Assembly (NCBI RefSeq): GCF_002019705.1
Contig: NZ_KV917377.1
Coordinates: 1,672,565-1,736,564 of the forward strand
Origin: Shouchella patagoniensis
GTDB lineage: Bacteria > Bacillota > Bacilli > Bacillales > Bacillaceae_D
Reading direction: 5' to 3'
DNA length: 64,000 nt
A model generated the notes under the pieces. It was not told the DNA's origin. It did not search any database and worked only from the letters and a program-made list of their open reading frames with translations. This document shows, one piece after another, positions 43,476 through 53,899 of this stretch (position 1 is the stretch's first letter; the number at the start of each line of letters is the position of its first letter). Made by a program: the position numbers and the translations under genes.

Positions 43476-43576
43476 TTAAGAAGAATCGAGTTAAGTCTAC
43501 CTGCATACATATCTATAATCAACCTCAATAGACCATGCCCATTTCTTTGAATGGAAATCAAGAAAGGGGAAAAACG

Positions 43577-44152
43577 ATGTTGTTTAAAAAACGTTCAGCT
43601 CCATCTTTTCAAACACCACCTGGACAGACGCAACCAATTATCCGCCAACCGCCACCAACTCAAGCCAGTCTCCAAGGTCTCTCATCACCAAGACCACCTA
43701 ATCAGCACTCAGCCACAGCACCTATATCAGGATCAAAAGAGCAACTTGAAGAACTTCAATCTTTTATGCAGCTTTCCTACCAAACCGTTGCAAATTACGA
43801 ATTGCTTATTCAACAGATGCCAACACAACATGTAGCTAGTACTCTAACTACTACAATTGAAGAAGAAAAATATCATTATCAAATGATGTTACAGCTCTAT
43901 ACTGCACTAAGCAACAAGGAGCCGACCATTACCGAAGCAATTGTTTACCGTAATGGATATATGCCCGCTTTAAAAAAGGCGTTTGAGCAAGAACAAAAAG
44001 CTGCCGCATTATTTGAAAACGCAGCTCGTTCATCTTCAGTTCCGCAATTAAGGAATCTATATGCGTCTATTGCACGTGACCAACAACGTCATGCTTTATG
44101 GTTCCTTTCTTACTTGACTATTTACCGGGACAACAAGAATGAAAAAAGCTAG
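43577..44152 (+). CDS. Ferritin-like domain protein
   Basis: 191 residues from the ATG at 43577 (AAAGGGG upstream; the frame open from 43535 has none). A Pro/Gln/Ser-rich disordered front (about 1-60) precedes a four-helix ferritin-like bundle with carboxylate/His ligands in NYELLIQQM, TTIEEEKYHYQMM, AFEQEQKAAALFE and RDQQRHALWF. Such proteins can be di-iron enzymes or structural spore proteins. The linker suggests the latter, but that is a guess. Confidence 0.75.
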   Translation: MLFKKRSAPSFQTPPGQTQPIIRQPPPTQASLQGLSSPRPPNQHSATAPISGSKEQLEELQSFMQLSYQTVANYELLIQQMPTQHVASTLTTTIEEEKYHYQMMLQLYTALSNKEPTITEAIVYRNGYMPALKKAFEQEQKAAALFENAARSSSVPQLRNLYASIARDQQRHALWFLSYLTIYRDNKNEKS

Positions 44153-44174
44153 AGACCAATTAGCCTCTAGCTTT
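44145..44174. terminator. Bidirectional terminator
   Basis: AAAGCTAGAG pairs with CTCTAGCTTT across the convergent ends of the ferritin-like gene and fdhD. Confidence 0.82.
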
Positions 44175-44982
44175 CCATTTGTATAACTCGTTCAGGAACG
44201 GTATAAACGTTCATTGATCGTTTTCTTATAAAACCAATAGCCGTAATTTCTAACTCATCAGCAATCTCTAACGCACGATCTGTTGGTGCAGATTTAGATA
44301 ATACGACCTCGCAGCCAATTTTTGCTACCTTCAACATAATTTCTGAAGACAGCCTACCACTAAAAATCATCACTTTATCTTCTAATGAAATATGATTCCG
44401 CAAACAGTACCCATATAGCTTATCAAGGGCATTATGCCGTCCAATATCCATTCTCATTACGATGATCCCATCGTTTGTAGCTAGAGCGGCGTTATGCACA
44501 CCTCCTGTTGCGTGAAAAATGGTTGCTGAATCCTGCATGTCTTCCATTAATCGAAAACAATCCTCGGGGCGAACGTTGACATTCCTAGATTTCATAGTCT
44601 TAGCCGTCTTAGAATCAGAAGCAAATATAAAGCTTTGCCGGCTCATACCACAGCACGAGGTGATATAGCGTTTTGTTTGCATTTGTTGATGCAACTTGTT
44701 TATTTGTCTAGTTAATTGAATGTGCACAAAACCTTTGCTTTCATCCACTCTTATAGATTGAACCATTTCATATGAATCAATGACGCCTTCTGAAGCTAAA
44801 TAACCAATAACCATGTCTTCAATATACTCTGGAGAACAAACCAATGTCACAAATTCTTCCCCATTTATCTTAATCGTTAAAGGTACTTCTTTAGCAATTG
44901 AATCGGTTTTCCATTCACTTATTCCATTAGAGATTTTTAAAATTTCTTTGGAGGTTTGTACTGTATTTACGTTATTAGTCAT
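44167..44982 (-). CDS. fdhD: Formate dehydrogenase accessory sulfurtransferase FdhD
   Basis: 271 residues. The family pattern TKRYITSCCGMSRQS carries the reactive Cys loop; FHATGGVHNAALA and RMDIGRHNALDKLYGYCL bind the cofactor, and FSGRLSSEIMLKVAKIG is also conserved. FdhD passes sulphur from a cysteine desulfurase to the Mo-bisPGD cofactor of formate dehydrogenase. Overlaps the DUF1641 gene by four bases, in one operon with the dehydrogenase. Confidence 0.95.
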   Translation of the reverse strand: MTNNVNTVQTSKEILKISNGISEWKTDSIAKEVPLTIKINGEEFVTLVCSPEYIEDMVIGYLASEGVIDSYEMVQSIRVDESKGFVHIQLTRQINKLHQQMQTKRYITSCCGMSRQSFIFASDSKTAKTMKSRNVNVRPEDCFRLMEDMQDSATIFHATGGVHNAALATNDGIIVMRMDIGRHNALDKLYGYCLRNHISLEDKVMIFSGRLSSEIMLKVAKIGCEVVLSKSAPTDRALEIADELEITAIGFIRKRSMNVYTVPERVIQMES

Positions 44983-45623
44983 TTTCTGTTAAATATCAAC
45001 GGCAAAACAAAGGCCAACGCTCCAGCGGCAATAACATACCATTTGGTCGTCTGGCGTGACTCCTGTTTGCGGTTGACCTCCTCTTCTTTTTCTTTTGGTT
45101 GTCCTTGTGCTAACGTTGTCAGTTCATATTGGGGTTGATTCATTTCATTCTTTGATTGATCAACACCAAATCCTTTTACAAAAGCAACCATCGTGTTAAG
45201 CCCTTCAATTGTTTCTGGATCCTTTAGGGAACGCACAAGGGAAACGTACCCCCCTTTTCCCTTATGCTCATATTCAGCAACCTTATGGATCGCTGAGTTC
45301 ATTTTAAAAATCATCGGCTCTAAGTCCGCCAGTTTTACTGACCCTAATGCACCGCCTAACAACAATAAATTTTGAATTGATTGCGTTATATTTGGATCAT
45401 CCAACTGCTTTACAAGTCGATCAACTAATTGTTCTCTCTGGCTAATCGATGCGTCAGCTATATTAAAAGCTTCCGTATCTTGAACTTTTTGAAGAAGAGC
45501 AAGTGTAGCTAAAATGGCTTTTTTATTGTGGACTAACGCGTCTTTGATTTCTTGTATATCTTGTTCTCTTTTTACATCAGGATCAACAGGCATCTTTTGA
45601 ATAATCGTTGTCGCTTTAGCCAT
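44979..45623 (-). CDS. DUF1641 protein (YrhD-like)
   Basis: 214 residues: a helical front, the DUF1641 core ([30 protein letters not shown] and a [14 protein letters not shown] motif; about 85-160), a charged linker and a C-terminal membrane anchor ([17 protein letters not shown]). In Bacillus it is encoded with formate dehydrogenase and may be a small subunit or assembly factor that ties the enzyme to the membrane. Overlaps fdh by eight bases. Confidence 0.87.
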   Translation of the reverse strand: MAKATTIIQKMPVDPDVKREQDIQEIKDALVHNKKAILATLALLQKVQDTEAFNIADASISQREQLVDRLVKQLDDPNITQSIQNLLLLGGALGSVKLADLEPMIFKMNSAIHKVAEYEHKGKGGYVSLVRSLKDPETIEGLNTMVAFVKGFGVDQSKNEMNQPQYELTTLAQGQPKEKEEEVNRKQESRQTTKWYVIAAGALAFVLPLIFNRK

Positions 45624-48567
45624 TTTTAGCTCTCCTTTCTTTTACTAGGTCCCCAGGGAATGTATAGTCTGCACGCGCCCATTTCTCTTCTACCCTTACA
45701 CCAATTTGCGGTTGTGGATTTCCATAGCGATAATTAATTCTCGGAAGAGGACTTTCCCCTTTTGCCTCAAGAATTTCCATTTTAGCTGAGATCTCCTTAT
45801 ACGCTGGTGTGTCAGTATCTTTATCCGAATGAGAACTTGTAATGTAATTAATAGCTCCTTCACTACTTGTATTCATAGGCAAGTATACCTCTTTGCCTTT
45901 CACACGATCAGTCACAATGCAACTTACTTTGACACTGCCGTATGGAGAAGTAAGGCGCACTTTTGTCCCATCTTCAATTCCACGTTCTTTTGCTAGCTCT
46001 GGTGAAACCTCTAAAAATTCTCTAGGTGTCTTTTCTGTAATTGCTTTTGACCGATACGTCATATTCCCTTCATGGAAATGCTCGAGAATTCGACCATTAT
46101 TTACATGAATATCATACTCTTCATCAAACTGAAGCGGCTTTGTCCACTCGACAGGCCATAATCTCGCTTTTCCTTCTGGAAGAGGAAATTCATCTTTAAA
46201 GAGTAATGGAGTGTCGGTACCATCTTTCGCAACCGGCCATTGTAAACTATCATAACCTTCTAAACGATCATAGCTTACACCTGCAAATAGCGGAGTAAGT
46301 AATGCCGCTTCGTCCATTATTTCACTAGGGTGTTCATATGTCCAGTTTGCATCTAATCGGTTTGCAATTTCTTTAATGATCTGCCAATCCGGCTTTGATT
46401 CACCAAGAGGTTCAAGTACTTTATATAGGCGTTGGAAGCGACGTTCTGTGTTGGTAAACGTGCCATCTTTCTCGAGGCTCGGGCTTGCAGGTAAGACAAC
46501 ATCAGCAAATTGAGCCGTTCTTGAAAGAAATACGTCTTGTACCACAAAAAAGTCGAGTTTTTCAAATGCAGCTTGCACGTAGTTCGCATTTGCATCAACA
46601 ATACCCATGTCTTCACCTTTTAAGTAAAGAACATCTAAGTTCCCTTCATGAATGGCCTCAACCATCTCATGGTTATTTAACCCCGGCTCCTTAGGTAAAT
46701 CAACAGCCCACTTCTTTTCAAATCGAGCACGCACTTCATCATCCGTAACGAATTGGTATCCGGGAAAACGGTCTGGCATGCTACCAAAATCACTTGCCCC
46801 TTGAACATTGTTATGACCTCGCAAAGGATACGCACCTGCCCCAGGTTTCATGTAGTTTCCTGTAACGAGCAACAAGTTAGAAATCGCCGTGCTCGTGTCA
46901 CTACCTCCACCGTGTTGTGTGATACCCATCGCCCATAAAATAGAAGTTGTTTTCGCCTCGTGGATAGAAGTTGCAATAGCAATTAATTCTTCTTTTGTTA
47001 AATTTGTAACCTTTTCTGCGTAGTCAAGTGTATACGTATCCAAACTCTTTATAAACTCATCTACATCATTTACATGTTCGGCAAGGAATTCTTCGTCGTG
47101 CCATCCTTGATCTATCATATATTTTGTTACCGCAGATAACCAAACAAGGTCGCTCCCTGGAGAAGGGTGTACAAATAAATCTGCACGTTCTGCAAGCTCG
47201 TGTTTGCGAATATCAGCTACAATTACTTTTTGTCCGTTTAATTTCTGTGCTCTCTTCACTCTTGTAGCAAGTACCGGGTGTGATTCAACTGTATTAGAGC
47301 CAATTGATATAACTAACTCTGCATTAGCAATATCTTCAATTCCCCCAGAGTCCCCTCCATATCCAACCGTTCGCCATAACCCCATTGTTGCAGGAGATTG
47401 ACAATAGCGGGAACAATTATCAATATTGTTAGTGCCAATAACTGCTCGAGCAAGCTTCTGCATTAGGTAGGACTCTTCGTTCGTACATTTTGATGACGAA
47501 ATAAATGCCAATGAATCAGGTCCCTTTGTTTTCAATGCATTCTTAAAGTTTTTTGAGATCAGTTCAAGTGCTTCATCCCATTCAGCTTCACGGAATTCAT
47601 TTCCTTCACGAATTAAAGGCTTAGTTAATCTTTCTTCACTATTCACATAATCCCAACCAAATTTCCCTTTTACACAGGTAGAAATGCCATTTGCTGGTGC
47701 TTCTGCTTGAGGTTCAATTTTTAAGATTTGTCGGTCTTTAGTCCAAACATCGAATGAACAACCAACTCCACAATACGTACAAACGGTTTTTGTTTTCTCA
47801 ATTCGCGACTCCCGCATTTGTGCTTCAAGATCAGAAACGGTCATTAATGACTGATAACCTGTTTCTACATTTTTTGTAATATTTATCATTGGTCGCATGG
47901 AATCCTCATTAATTCCCGTTAAAAAACCCGCTTCGCCTTCCATACCAACTTCCATCATTGCATTACAAGGACAAACTGTTGAACAATGACCACAATTTAC
48001 ACAAGAGGATTCATCAATTGGCGAATCCTTGTCCCAAATAACACGTGGTCTTTCTGATTCCCAATCAATTGATAATGTTTCAGTTACTTGCAAATCTTGG
48101 CAAGCTTCTACACAGCGCCCACAAAGAATGCATTGATCAGGATCGTAGCGATAAAAAGAGTTCCGTTGAATAGAATATTCTTTGGAGCTATGTGCCGTCT
48201 CTTGGTGGGTTATTTTCATTTCTTTAACCGCATTATGTATCTCACAATTTCCGTTATTATAATCACAAACGGTACAATATAGCTCATGATTACCAAGTAC
48301 ACGGTCCATTGCAATCAATTGGGCCTCATGAACTTCGCTCCCTACCGATTCCACAACATCTCCTGGTTGAATTTCTGTTGAACATGAACGAACGAATTCT
48401 CCGTTTACTTTTACGATACATGTGTCACATGTTTCAATTGGCCCTAGACTTGGGTGATAACATAAGCTTGGGACATCTATTCCCCCTTGTGTAAGAGCAT
48501 TTAAAACCGAATCTTTACTTACAGTTTGCCGTTCACCATTTAATGTTACTTCTAAATGTTCAGACAT
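45616..48567 (-). CDS. Formate dehydrogenase, Mo-bisPGD catalytic subunit with N-terminal Fe-S domains
   Basis: 983 residues from the ATG at 48567. Order: a [2Fe-2S] ferredoxin-like domain ([15 protein letters not shown]), a His/Cys cluster ([12 protein letters not shown]), two [4Fe-4S] repeats ([24 protein letters not shown]), a [4Fe-4S] Mo-domain site (CTYCGVGC), then the molybdopterin domains with [11 protein letters not shown], where the Mo-ligand is Cys, not selenocysteine. The C-terminal MoCo-binding domain is complete. It resembles B. subtilis YrhE/YjgC and should oxidise formate to CO2, passing electrons to an unidentified acceptor. Confidence 0.93.
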   Translation of the reverse strand: MSEHLEVTLNGERQTVSKDSVLNALTQGGIDVPSLCYHPSLGPIETCDTCIVKVNGEFVRSCSTEIQPGDVVESVGSEVHEAQLIAMDRVLGNHELYCTVCDYNNGNCEIHNAVKEMKITHQETAHSSKEYSIQRNSFYRYDPDQCILCGRCVEACQDLQVTETLSIDWESERPRVIWDKDSPIDESSCVNCGHCSTVCPCNAMMEVGMEGEAGFLTGINEDSMRPMINITKNVETGYQSLMTVSDLEAQMRESRIEKTKTVCTYCGVGCSFDVWTKDRQILKIEPQAEAPANGISTCVKGKFGWDYVNSEERLTKPLIREGNEFREAEWDEALELISKNFKNALKTKGPDSLAFISSSKCTNEESYLMQKLARAVIGTNNIDNCSRYCQSPATMGLWRTVGYGGDSGGIEDIANAELVISIGSNTVESHPVLATRVKRAQKLNGQKVIVADIRKHELAERADLFVHPSPGSDLVWLSAVTKYMIDQGWHDEEFLAEHVNDVDEFIKSLDTYTLDYAEKVTNLTKEELIAIATSIHEAKTTSILWAMGITQHGGGSDTSTAISNLLLVTGNYMKPGAGAYPLRGHNNVQGASDFGSMPDRFPGYQFVTDDEVRARFEKKWAVDLPKEPGLNNHEMVEAIHEGNLDVLYLKGEDMGIVDANANYVQAAFEKLDFFVVQDVFLSRTAQFADVVLPASPSLEKDGTFTNTERRFQRLYKVLEPLGESKPDWQIIKEIANRLDANWTYEHPSEIMDEAALLTPLFAGVSYDRLEGYDSLQWPVAKDGTDTPLLFKDEFPLPEGKARLWPVEWTKPLQFDEEYDIHVNNGRILEHFHEGNMTYRSKAITEKTPREFLEVSPELAKERGIEDGTKVRLTSPYGSVKVSCIVTDRVKGKEVYLPMNTSSEGAINYITSSHSDKDTDTPAYKEISAKMEILEAKGESPLPRINYRYGNPQPQIGVRVEEKWARADYTFPGDLVKERRAKNG

Positions 48568-48720
48568 AACCCTGCCCCTTTCCAACTAAGTAAATGAAAT
48601 ATTATTTTATTTGTTCCCATATTAAAACGCAGTCAAACGTCTAAATAAATATAAATGAAATCGTTTGAAGATTTCACTATTTGGGTATATTCGGTAACAG
48701 AATGAAGGAGGGATCATTCA

Positions 48721-49530
48721 TTGTACAGAGACACTCTTCATACGCTGAATAAACAAGCAAAAGGAAAATATGGACTCCTACAGAAGTCTCCATTGCGTTA
48801 TTTGCTCGCTGCCATCTTGGCAGGTGCATACGTAGGTGTTGGCTCGCTTGTCTTGTTCGCAGTAGGACAACCACTTGATGAGGCCGGATCACCGTTTTTA
48901 ACGATCATGACTGGGGCAACATTTGGTATAGCACTGGCTCTTGTTCTCTGGGCAGGTTCGGAATTATTTACTGGGAACAATTTAATTTTCACTGTCAGTT
49001 CATTATCGAAAGTAACAAAGTGGAAACATACGCTACTCATTTGGGTTTGGAGCTACATTGGTAATTTAATTGGTGCCTTGTTACTTGCAGGTCTTGTTTT
49101 TATGTCTGGCATATTTGCCGGAGTGGGTTCAGATGACTATATGATGACTTTGGCTGCTGATAAAATGAACGCTCCAGCAATGGAATTGTTTTTTCGAGGT
49201 ATTTTATGTAACTGGATCGTTTGTTTAGCAATTTGGACCTCTTTGAGAGCCGAAGGAGACATTGCTAAGCTTTTTTTAATCTTTGTATTGATATTCGCTT
49301 TTATTGCGTCAAGTTTTGAACATAGTGTGGCCAACATGTCCATTTTAGGAATAGCTCTTATGCACGGTGGTTCTGAAATGGTAACTATTAGCGGCTTCTT
49401 CAATAACCTAATCCCAGTTACGCTTGGAAACATTATTGGTGGGGCAATCTTTGTTGGTGGCCTATACTTTACAATCAGTTACACCAATACAGAGTATCAA
49501 GAAGAAGACTTCAATGATAAAAGTAGTTAA
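48721..49530 (+). CDS. Formate/nitrite channel (FNT family)
   Basis: 269 residues, six membrane helices; TTG start with AGGAGG nine bases upstream. FNT patterns are GAYVGVGSLVLFAVG in helix 1, AGSELFTGNNLIF and GIALMHGGSEM..FFNNLIPVTLGNIIGG. Located divergently from the formate dehydrogenase gene, so formate import is the likely role. B. subtilis has the similar yrhG beside yrhE. Confidence 0.92.
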   Translation: MYRDTLHTLNKQAKGKYGLLQKSPLRYLLAAILAGAYVGVGSLVLFAVGQPLDEAGSPFLTIMTGATFGIALALVLWAGSELFTGNNLIFTVSSLSKVTKWKHTLLIWVWSYIGNLIGALLLAGLVFMSGIFAGVGSDDYMMTLAADKMNAPAMELFFRGILCNWIVCLAIWTSLRAEGDIAKLFLIFVLIFAFIASSFEHSVANMSILGIALMHGGSEMVTISGFFNNLIPVTLGNIIGGAIFVGGLYFTISYTNTEYQEEDFNDKSS

Positions 49531-49532
49531 TA

Positions 49533-49560
49533 AAAAAGCAGCTACAGTGATCTGCTTTTT
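49533..49560 (+). terminator. Terminator after the formate channel gene
   Basis: AAAAAGCAG pairs with CTGCTTTTT, two bases after the stop codon. Confidence 0.82.
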
Positions 49561-49685
49561 AACTTATTGAAACGTCCATAAAAATGGACAGTCAACAACC
49601 CTTTTTACAATTACCAACTCTCCTATTTTCTCCTTCCCGGCATACACGTTGATAGATGTTGACCATCTAACCAACTTTAATTGCA

Positions 49686-49720
49686 AAAAGCCTCTGAGTT
49701 TTATATCAGAGGCTTTTATT
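49686..49720. terminator. Terminator of the moa/mob operon
   Basis: AAAAGCCTCTGA pairs with TCAGAGGCTTTT, T-rich on both sides. It lies about 30 bases past the moaD stop on the minus strand. Confidence 0.8.
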
Positions 49721-49747
49721 TTCTCTACAATCAGTAAACAGCGACTC

Positions 49748-49987
49748 TTACCCTCCACTTACAGGGGGAATAAATGCTACTGTATCATTTGGATGAATTT
49801 GATCACGATCATATGCAAACTCTTCATTTACCGCGGTTAACATATGTTCCAAAGTTCCTTCCCCTAAGTTGTATGTCGATTCAGCCCAACTTTTCAGGTC
49901 TTTAATTGTCTTGCCACTGAAATCCACTTCTACCTTTGAAACTCCCGCCTTCTCTTCTAAACCTGCAAAAAACAGCACCGTAATCAT
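49748..49987 (-). CDS. moaD: Molybdopterin synthase sulphur carrier MoaD
   Basis: 79 residues from the ATG at 49987, which follows AAGGAGG; the longer frame to 50038 is inside moaE. Ubiquitin-like fold ending in the essential VSGG. It carries a thiocarboxylate on that Gly-Gly to MoaE. Overlaps moaE by four bases. The MoeB-type enzyme that activates it is not in this window. Confidence 0.93.
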   Translation of the reverse strand: MITVLFFAGLEEKAGVSKVEVDFSGKTIKDLKSWAESTYNLGEGTLEHMLTAVNEEFAYDRDQIHPNDTVAFIPPVSGG

Positions 49988-50427
49988 GACGGTTGTCCTC
50001 CTTTGTAAGGGGTTTTCTCCAATTGGTCTCCAACCCACTCACTTCCATCTTCCCAAAACTCTTTTTTCCAAATAGGGACCATTTCCTTTATACGTTCCAT
50101 CGCATAAGCGTTTCCTTCATAAGCCGCCTTTCGGTGTGGTGAACTAACCGCAATTACGATGGCAATATCACTAATCTCTAACATTCCAAGCCTATGAGTA
50201 ATCGCAACTTTCGAGCCTTCCCATTTCTGCTCAACTTCATTGCCGATACGCTCAAGCATCTTTACGGCCATATCTTCATAGGCATGATACTCAAGTCGGA
50301 GAGTTTTTTTTCCCGCTGTGAGCTCTCGCACAGTCCCTATAAAAGTAGCAATGGCACCACAATTCCGATCAGTTACTTGATTAATAATTGGCTGCACATT
50401 AATCGGCTCTTTTGTTAAATGATACAT
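49984..50427 (-). CDS. moaE: Molybdopterin synthase catalytic subunit MoaE
   Basis: 147 residues from the ATG at 50427 (GTGAGAG upstream; the frame open to 50511 is inside mobB). Catalytic Lys/Arg regions are seen in FIGTVRE, LEYHAYEDMA, HRLGMLEI, SSPHRKAAYEG and VPIWKKEFWEDG. With MoaD it adds two sulphurs to cyclic pyranopterin monophosphate. It overlaps the mobB end by 29 bases. Confidence 0.93.
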   Translation of the reverse strand: MYHLTKEPINVQPIINQVTDRNCGAIATFIGTVRELTAGKKTLRLEYHAYEDMAVKMLERIGNEVEQKWEGSKVAITHRLGMLEISDIAIVIAVSSPHRKAAYEGNAYAMERIKEMVPIWKKEFWEDGSEWVGDQLEKTPYKGGQPS

Positions 50428-50938
50428 GAATTTCACTCTCACTTTCTTGTATGTACTTTCGAATAAATGTTTGATACGCCTTTTTATCACTTCGATTAAA
50501 AATTGGAACACCTGTTTTATGCAGTTCCAACTTTTCTATTGATATGGCACATCGAACATTTGTCAACTGCAAAAGTGGCAAATCTGCCTCGCCTCTTAAC
50601 AAGACAACTTTTCCGTAAGCTTCATTATTTTTCCAACCTTCTACTAAGATAATATCAGGTGAAGACAGAATGAATTGCTTTTGCACTAACTCATTAAGCG
50701 CCCAATTTTTCTTTTGAGCAACTAACTTAATGACCCCATCTCCTTCTACAATTGATGAAATAGCTCCAGCGCTCGAAAAGCGATCGCTATCCGTACTACC
50801 TAGAGGAATTCCCCCATGTCCATGATGCTTTAATGTAGCCACCCGAAGCCCATCTTCTATTAATAATTGAATAAGTTCTTCCACTAATGTTGTTTTACCA
50901 GAATTCTTATAGCCTATTACTTGGAAGACTTTACCCAA
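50399..50938 (-). CDS. mobB: Molybdopterin-guanine dinucleotide biosynthesis GTPase MobB
   Basis: 179 residues. Walker A GYKNSGKTT, then LKHHGHGG and SPDIILVEGWK, the normal MobB layout. It assists MobA in attaching GMP to molybdopterin, needed for the bis-PGD cofactor of formate dehydrogenase. Overlaps the end of moeA by 22 bases. Confidence 0.9.
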   Translation of the reverse strand: MGKVFQVIGYKNSGKTTLVEELIQLLIEDGLRVATLKHHGHGGIPLGSTDSDRFSSAGAISSIVEGDGVIKLVAQKKNWALNELVQKQFILSSPDIILVEGWKNNEAYGKVVLLRGEADLPLLQLTNVRCAISIEKLELHKTGVPIFNRSDKKAYQTFIRKYIQESESEIHVSFNKRAD

Positions 50939-52188
50939 GGCGAGTCACTTCCTTTTTGACTTTCTAGCAACAACAAGTCCACTTCCATTCCTTGCTCGTA
51001 CCCTCTCGTTCCACCAGGCAAGACAATAAAGAGATCTGCTTCAGCAAGGGAACCAACCGAGCCCGACTTATCCAGACCAGAAGGATAAACCATATGCGTT
51101 CCATCTTCTTCTTCCAATCGTCCACGTACGAGTCTGGTAAAAGGGTTTGGCTTTGGAAAATCTACACCCAAGCGGCCTTTGCTTTTTTCTAAATGTATGT
51201 TATTTGCAAAAAGTGCTTGTTTAATTAAGGGTCTTACAAATAATTCAAAGCCTACAAAGCACGCTCCGGGGTTTCCAGACAGACCAAAAAATACCTTACC
51301 TTCAATTACTGCTGCGGTTGTGACACTACCGGGTCTCATCGCTACCTTGTTAAACAATAACTCTGCTTGAAAACGCTCAATAATTCCTGGAACGAGATCA
51401 TAGTCACCTACAGAAGCTCCACCAGTAGTCACTAACACATCTACTTCATTTAACATTGTAGAAATAACGTTAACACATTCGTCTAAGTCATCAGGTACTT
51501 GTCCATACATAACTGGTTCAGCACCAGCACGGATAACTTGTGCGGCAACCATATATGCATTGCTATTACGAATCTTACCGGGACTGAGGGGCTGATTTAC
51601 TTCCAACAATTCACTACCTGTCGCTAAAATACCAACTCGAGGTTTTTTAGCGGTAGCGACAGATGCATAACCAAAAGTCGCCAATTGAGCCACAATTCCA
51701 GGATGAATATACGTTCCCTCACTAGTAATTAGAGTGCTCTTCTTCGTATCTTCCCCTTGAAAAGAAATGTTGTCATTTGGATTAATCTTCCGAACGAGCT
51801 CTATTTCCCCTTGCTTTGTCTCTCTAACAATTTCAAGCATAACAACTGCGTCACACCCTGCTGGTATTTTTGCACCGGTCATAATACGCACTGCTTCTCC
51901 AGGACTAACAACATGTTCATAAACCGTACCTGCGCCTATCTCTCCAACCACTACAAACTTCGCTGGGTTTTCCCGCGAAGCATCTTTTGTATCATCCGCT
52001 CGTATTGCATACCCATCATAAGGAGATCGGTCAAATGGTGGGACATCGTGATCCGCAACAATATTTTCTGCTAAAAAGCGACCACTGCTTTGTATGAGTG
52101 GAACACTTTCTTTCTGCCTTTTCAACTTGTATCCCATCACAAGGGAAACAGCTTCTCCAATTTGAATCGGTTTTCTTCGTTCTACCAA
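50917..52188 (-). CDS. moeA: Molybdopterin molybdenumtransferase MoeA
   Basis: 423 residues; TTG start with GGAGGG seven bases upstream. Family motifs: PPFDRSPYDGYAIRADD, RIMTGAKIPAGCDAVVMLE, TGSELLEVNQPL, VTTGGASVGDYD and FGLSGNPGACFVGFE. It inserts molybdate into adenylated molybdopterin. First gene of moeA-mobB-moaE-moaD. Confidence 0.94.
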   Translation of the reverse strand: MVERRKPIQIGEAVSLVMGYKLKRQKESVPLIQSSGRFLAENIVADHDVPPFDRSPYDGYAIRADDTKDASRENPAKFVVVGEIGAGTVYEHVVSPGEAVRIMTGAKIPAGCDAVVMLEIVRETKQGEIELVRKINPNDNISFQGEDTKKSTLITSEGTYIHPGIVAQLATFGYASVATAKKPRVGILATGSELLEVNQPLSPGKIRNSNAYMVAAQVIRAGAEPVMYGQVPDDLDECVNVISTMLNEVDVLVTTGGASVGDYDLVPGIIERFQAELLFNKVAMRPGSVTTAAVIEGKVFFGLSGNPGACFVGFELFVRPLIKQALFANNIHLEKSKGRLGVDFPKPNPFTRLVRGRLEEEDGTHMVYPSGLDKSGSVGSLAEADLFIVLPGGTRGYEQGMEVDLLLLESQKGSDSPWVKSSK

Positions 52189-52249
52189 TTAAATCCCTCC
52201 ACCTTAAGAACAATCATGCGACTCCTACTTTTCATTAGGATTCAGAAAA

Positions 52250-52275
52250 CCCGCCTCAAAAAACTTTGACGCGGG
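52250..52275 (-). terminator. Terminator between moaA and moeA
   Basis: CCCGCCTCAA pairs with TTGACGCGGG (one mismatch), with TTTTCTG on the minus strand. It separates moaA from the moeA operon. Confidence 0.65.
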
Positions 52276-52302
52276 CAAACTTTCACCTATTATCAGCTTC
52301 AT

Positions 52303-53319
52303 TCATCCGCCAATATAAGACATTTCTATTTTTTTTCGGTTTTTCGCTGTTTCTGCCGTTCGTAACTCCGAATAACGATCTGTACGACTCGACCATACAT
52401 TCTCGATTTTCTCACGCAGTTTGTCATCACTAATACCTGAACGTAAATCCGCTTTCAAATCAGTTCCTGTTTCAGAAAATAGACAGGTGAAAATTTTGCC
52501 ATCAGCTGAAAGTCTAGCTCTTGTACAGGTACCACAAAATGTTTCCGTAACGGAAGAGATAAAGCCTACTTCAACAGTAGAATCTTTATACTTATACCTA
52601 GAAGCGACTTCTCCAAAATAACTTTCTTCCAATGCTTCAAGTGGAGCTATTTCCGAAACAAGGTTATGGAGTTCTTTTTTTGAAACAACTTTTGAATAAT
52701 CCCACCCGTTTGTTTGTCCAACATCCATAAATTCTATAAAACGGAGAGTAATGCCTAGTTCTTTGCAGCGGCGTGCCATAGGGATAACTTCTTGCTCATT
52801 CATTCCTCGTTTGACAACCATATTAACCTTCACACCAAGACCTGCCTTTAGTGCAGACTCAATTCCGTGAAGAACAACTTCTGCAGTCGTATTCCGACCA
52901 CTCATTTCCTGAAAAACTGTCGTATCAAGCGCATCTAAGCTAACATTCACCCTTTTTAAGCCTGCTACTTTTAGTGATTCAGCAAGCTTAGGTAACATAA
53001 CTCCATTTGTTGTCAATGCAACATCATCAATTCCATTTATTTGATGGAGCTGCTCGATTAGCTCACTAACATTCTTTCTCAACAACGGCTCTCCACCAGT
53101 AATACGCAATTTATTAACGCCCAACCGAGCAAATTGATCCGCTGTACGAATAATTTCCTCAAACGATAATAATTCATCTTCTTTCATGAATACATAATTC
53201 TTGCCAAATACTTCTTTTGGCATGCAGTAAGAGCAACGAAAATTGCATCGATCCATAATCGAAATGCGCAAATCTCGCAAAGGCCGCGATAGGCGATCAT
53301 GAACTTCTTGGTTCGTCAC
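52303..53319 (-). CDS. moaA: GTP 3',8-cyclase MoaA
   Basis: 338 residues; GTG start after AAGGAG. Radical SAM cluster CNFRCSYC near residue 25, GGEPLL SAM motif, second cluster CGTCTRARLSADGKIFTCLF. The first step of molybdenum cofactor synthesis (GTP to 3',8-cyclo-GTP). The usual C-terminal GG is preserved (YIGG). Divergent from moaB. Confidence 0.96.
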   Translation of the reverse strand: MTNQEVHDRLSRPLRDLRISIMDRCNFRCSYCMPKEVFGKNYVFMKEDELLSFEEIIRTADQFARLGVNKLRITGGEPLLRKNVSELIEQLHQINGIDDVALTTNGVMLPKLAESLKVAGLKRVNVSLDALDTTVFQEMSGRNTTAEVVLHGIESALKAGLGVKVNMVVKRGMNEQEVIPMARRCKELGITLRFIEFMDVGQTNGWDYSKVVSKKELHNLVSEIAPLEALEESYFGEVASRYKYKDSTVEVGFISSVTETFCGTCTRARLSADGKIFTCLFSETGTDLKADLRSGISDDKLREKIENVWSSRTDRYSELRTAETAKNRKKIEMSYIGG

Positions 53320-53410
53320 TTTACGACTCCTTCCTACTCCCTTAAAATAGAGTGTGTGAGAGAGAAATTCCCCATCATTTTAGCATACTTAGAGCGGAGG
53401 ACAAAACCTG

Positions 53411-53899
53411 ATGCATCATATTAATGATCCTGACAAAGTACGCACCGCTATTCTAACCCTGTCCGATACCCGAACCAAATCGGATGATAAAAGCGGACAG
53501 CTTATAAAAACATTACTTGAAATCAATCATGAAATTACAGCCTATAAAATTATAACAGATGATGCTCAGTTATTGTCATCTGTCATACAAGAATGGGTAG
53601 AAAAATCGAGTATTGATGCCATTATATGTAACGGAGGAACTGGAATGAGCAAACGTGACATTACCTATAACACGGTTGCTAACATGCTTGAAAAAGAAAT
53701 GCATGGTTTTGGAGAGCAATTTAGACAACAGAGCTTCACAGAAGTAGGAACAAGAGGATTACTTGGAAATGCGATCGCAGGCTCAATTGGTGATACAGCC
53801 ATCTTTGCTTTACCAGGCTCGTCCAATGCCGTCTCTTTAGCGATGAATAAACTAATTCTACCACTTCTGCCTCATTTTATCGGAGAACTGCGCAAATGA
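53411..53899 (+). CDS. moaB: Molybdenum cofactor biosynthesis protein MoaB
   Basis: 162 residues after CGGAGG. MPT-binding domain: TLSDTRTKSDDKSGQ, ICNGGTGMSKRDITY, GFGEQFRQQS and FALPGSSNAVSLAM. MoaB/MogA adenylates molybdopterin before MoeA acts. Overlaps mobA by four bases. Confidence 0.93.
   Translation: MHHINDPDKVRTAILTLSDTRTKSDDKSGQLIKTLLEINHEITAYKIITDDAQLLSSVIQEWVEKSSIDAIICNGGTGMSKRDITYNTVANMLEKEMHGFGEQFRQQSFTEVGTRGLLGNAIAGSIGDTAIFALPGSSNAVSLAMNKLILPLLPHFIGELRK

Noticed and set aside
45616-48567. Selenocysteine formate dehydrogenase
   Set aside because: The Mo-ligand position is a Cys codon (IDNCSRYC) and no in-frame TGA occurs.
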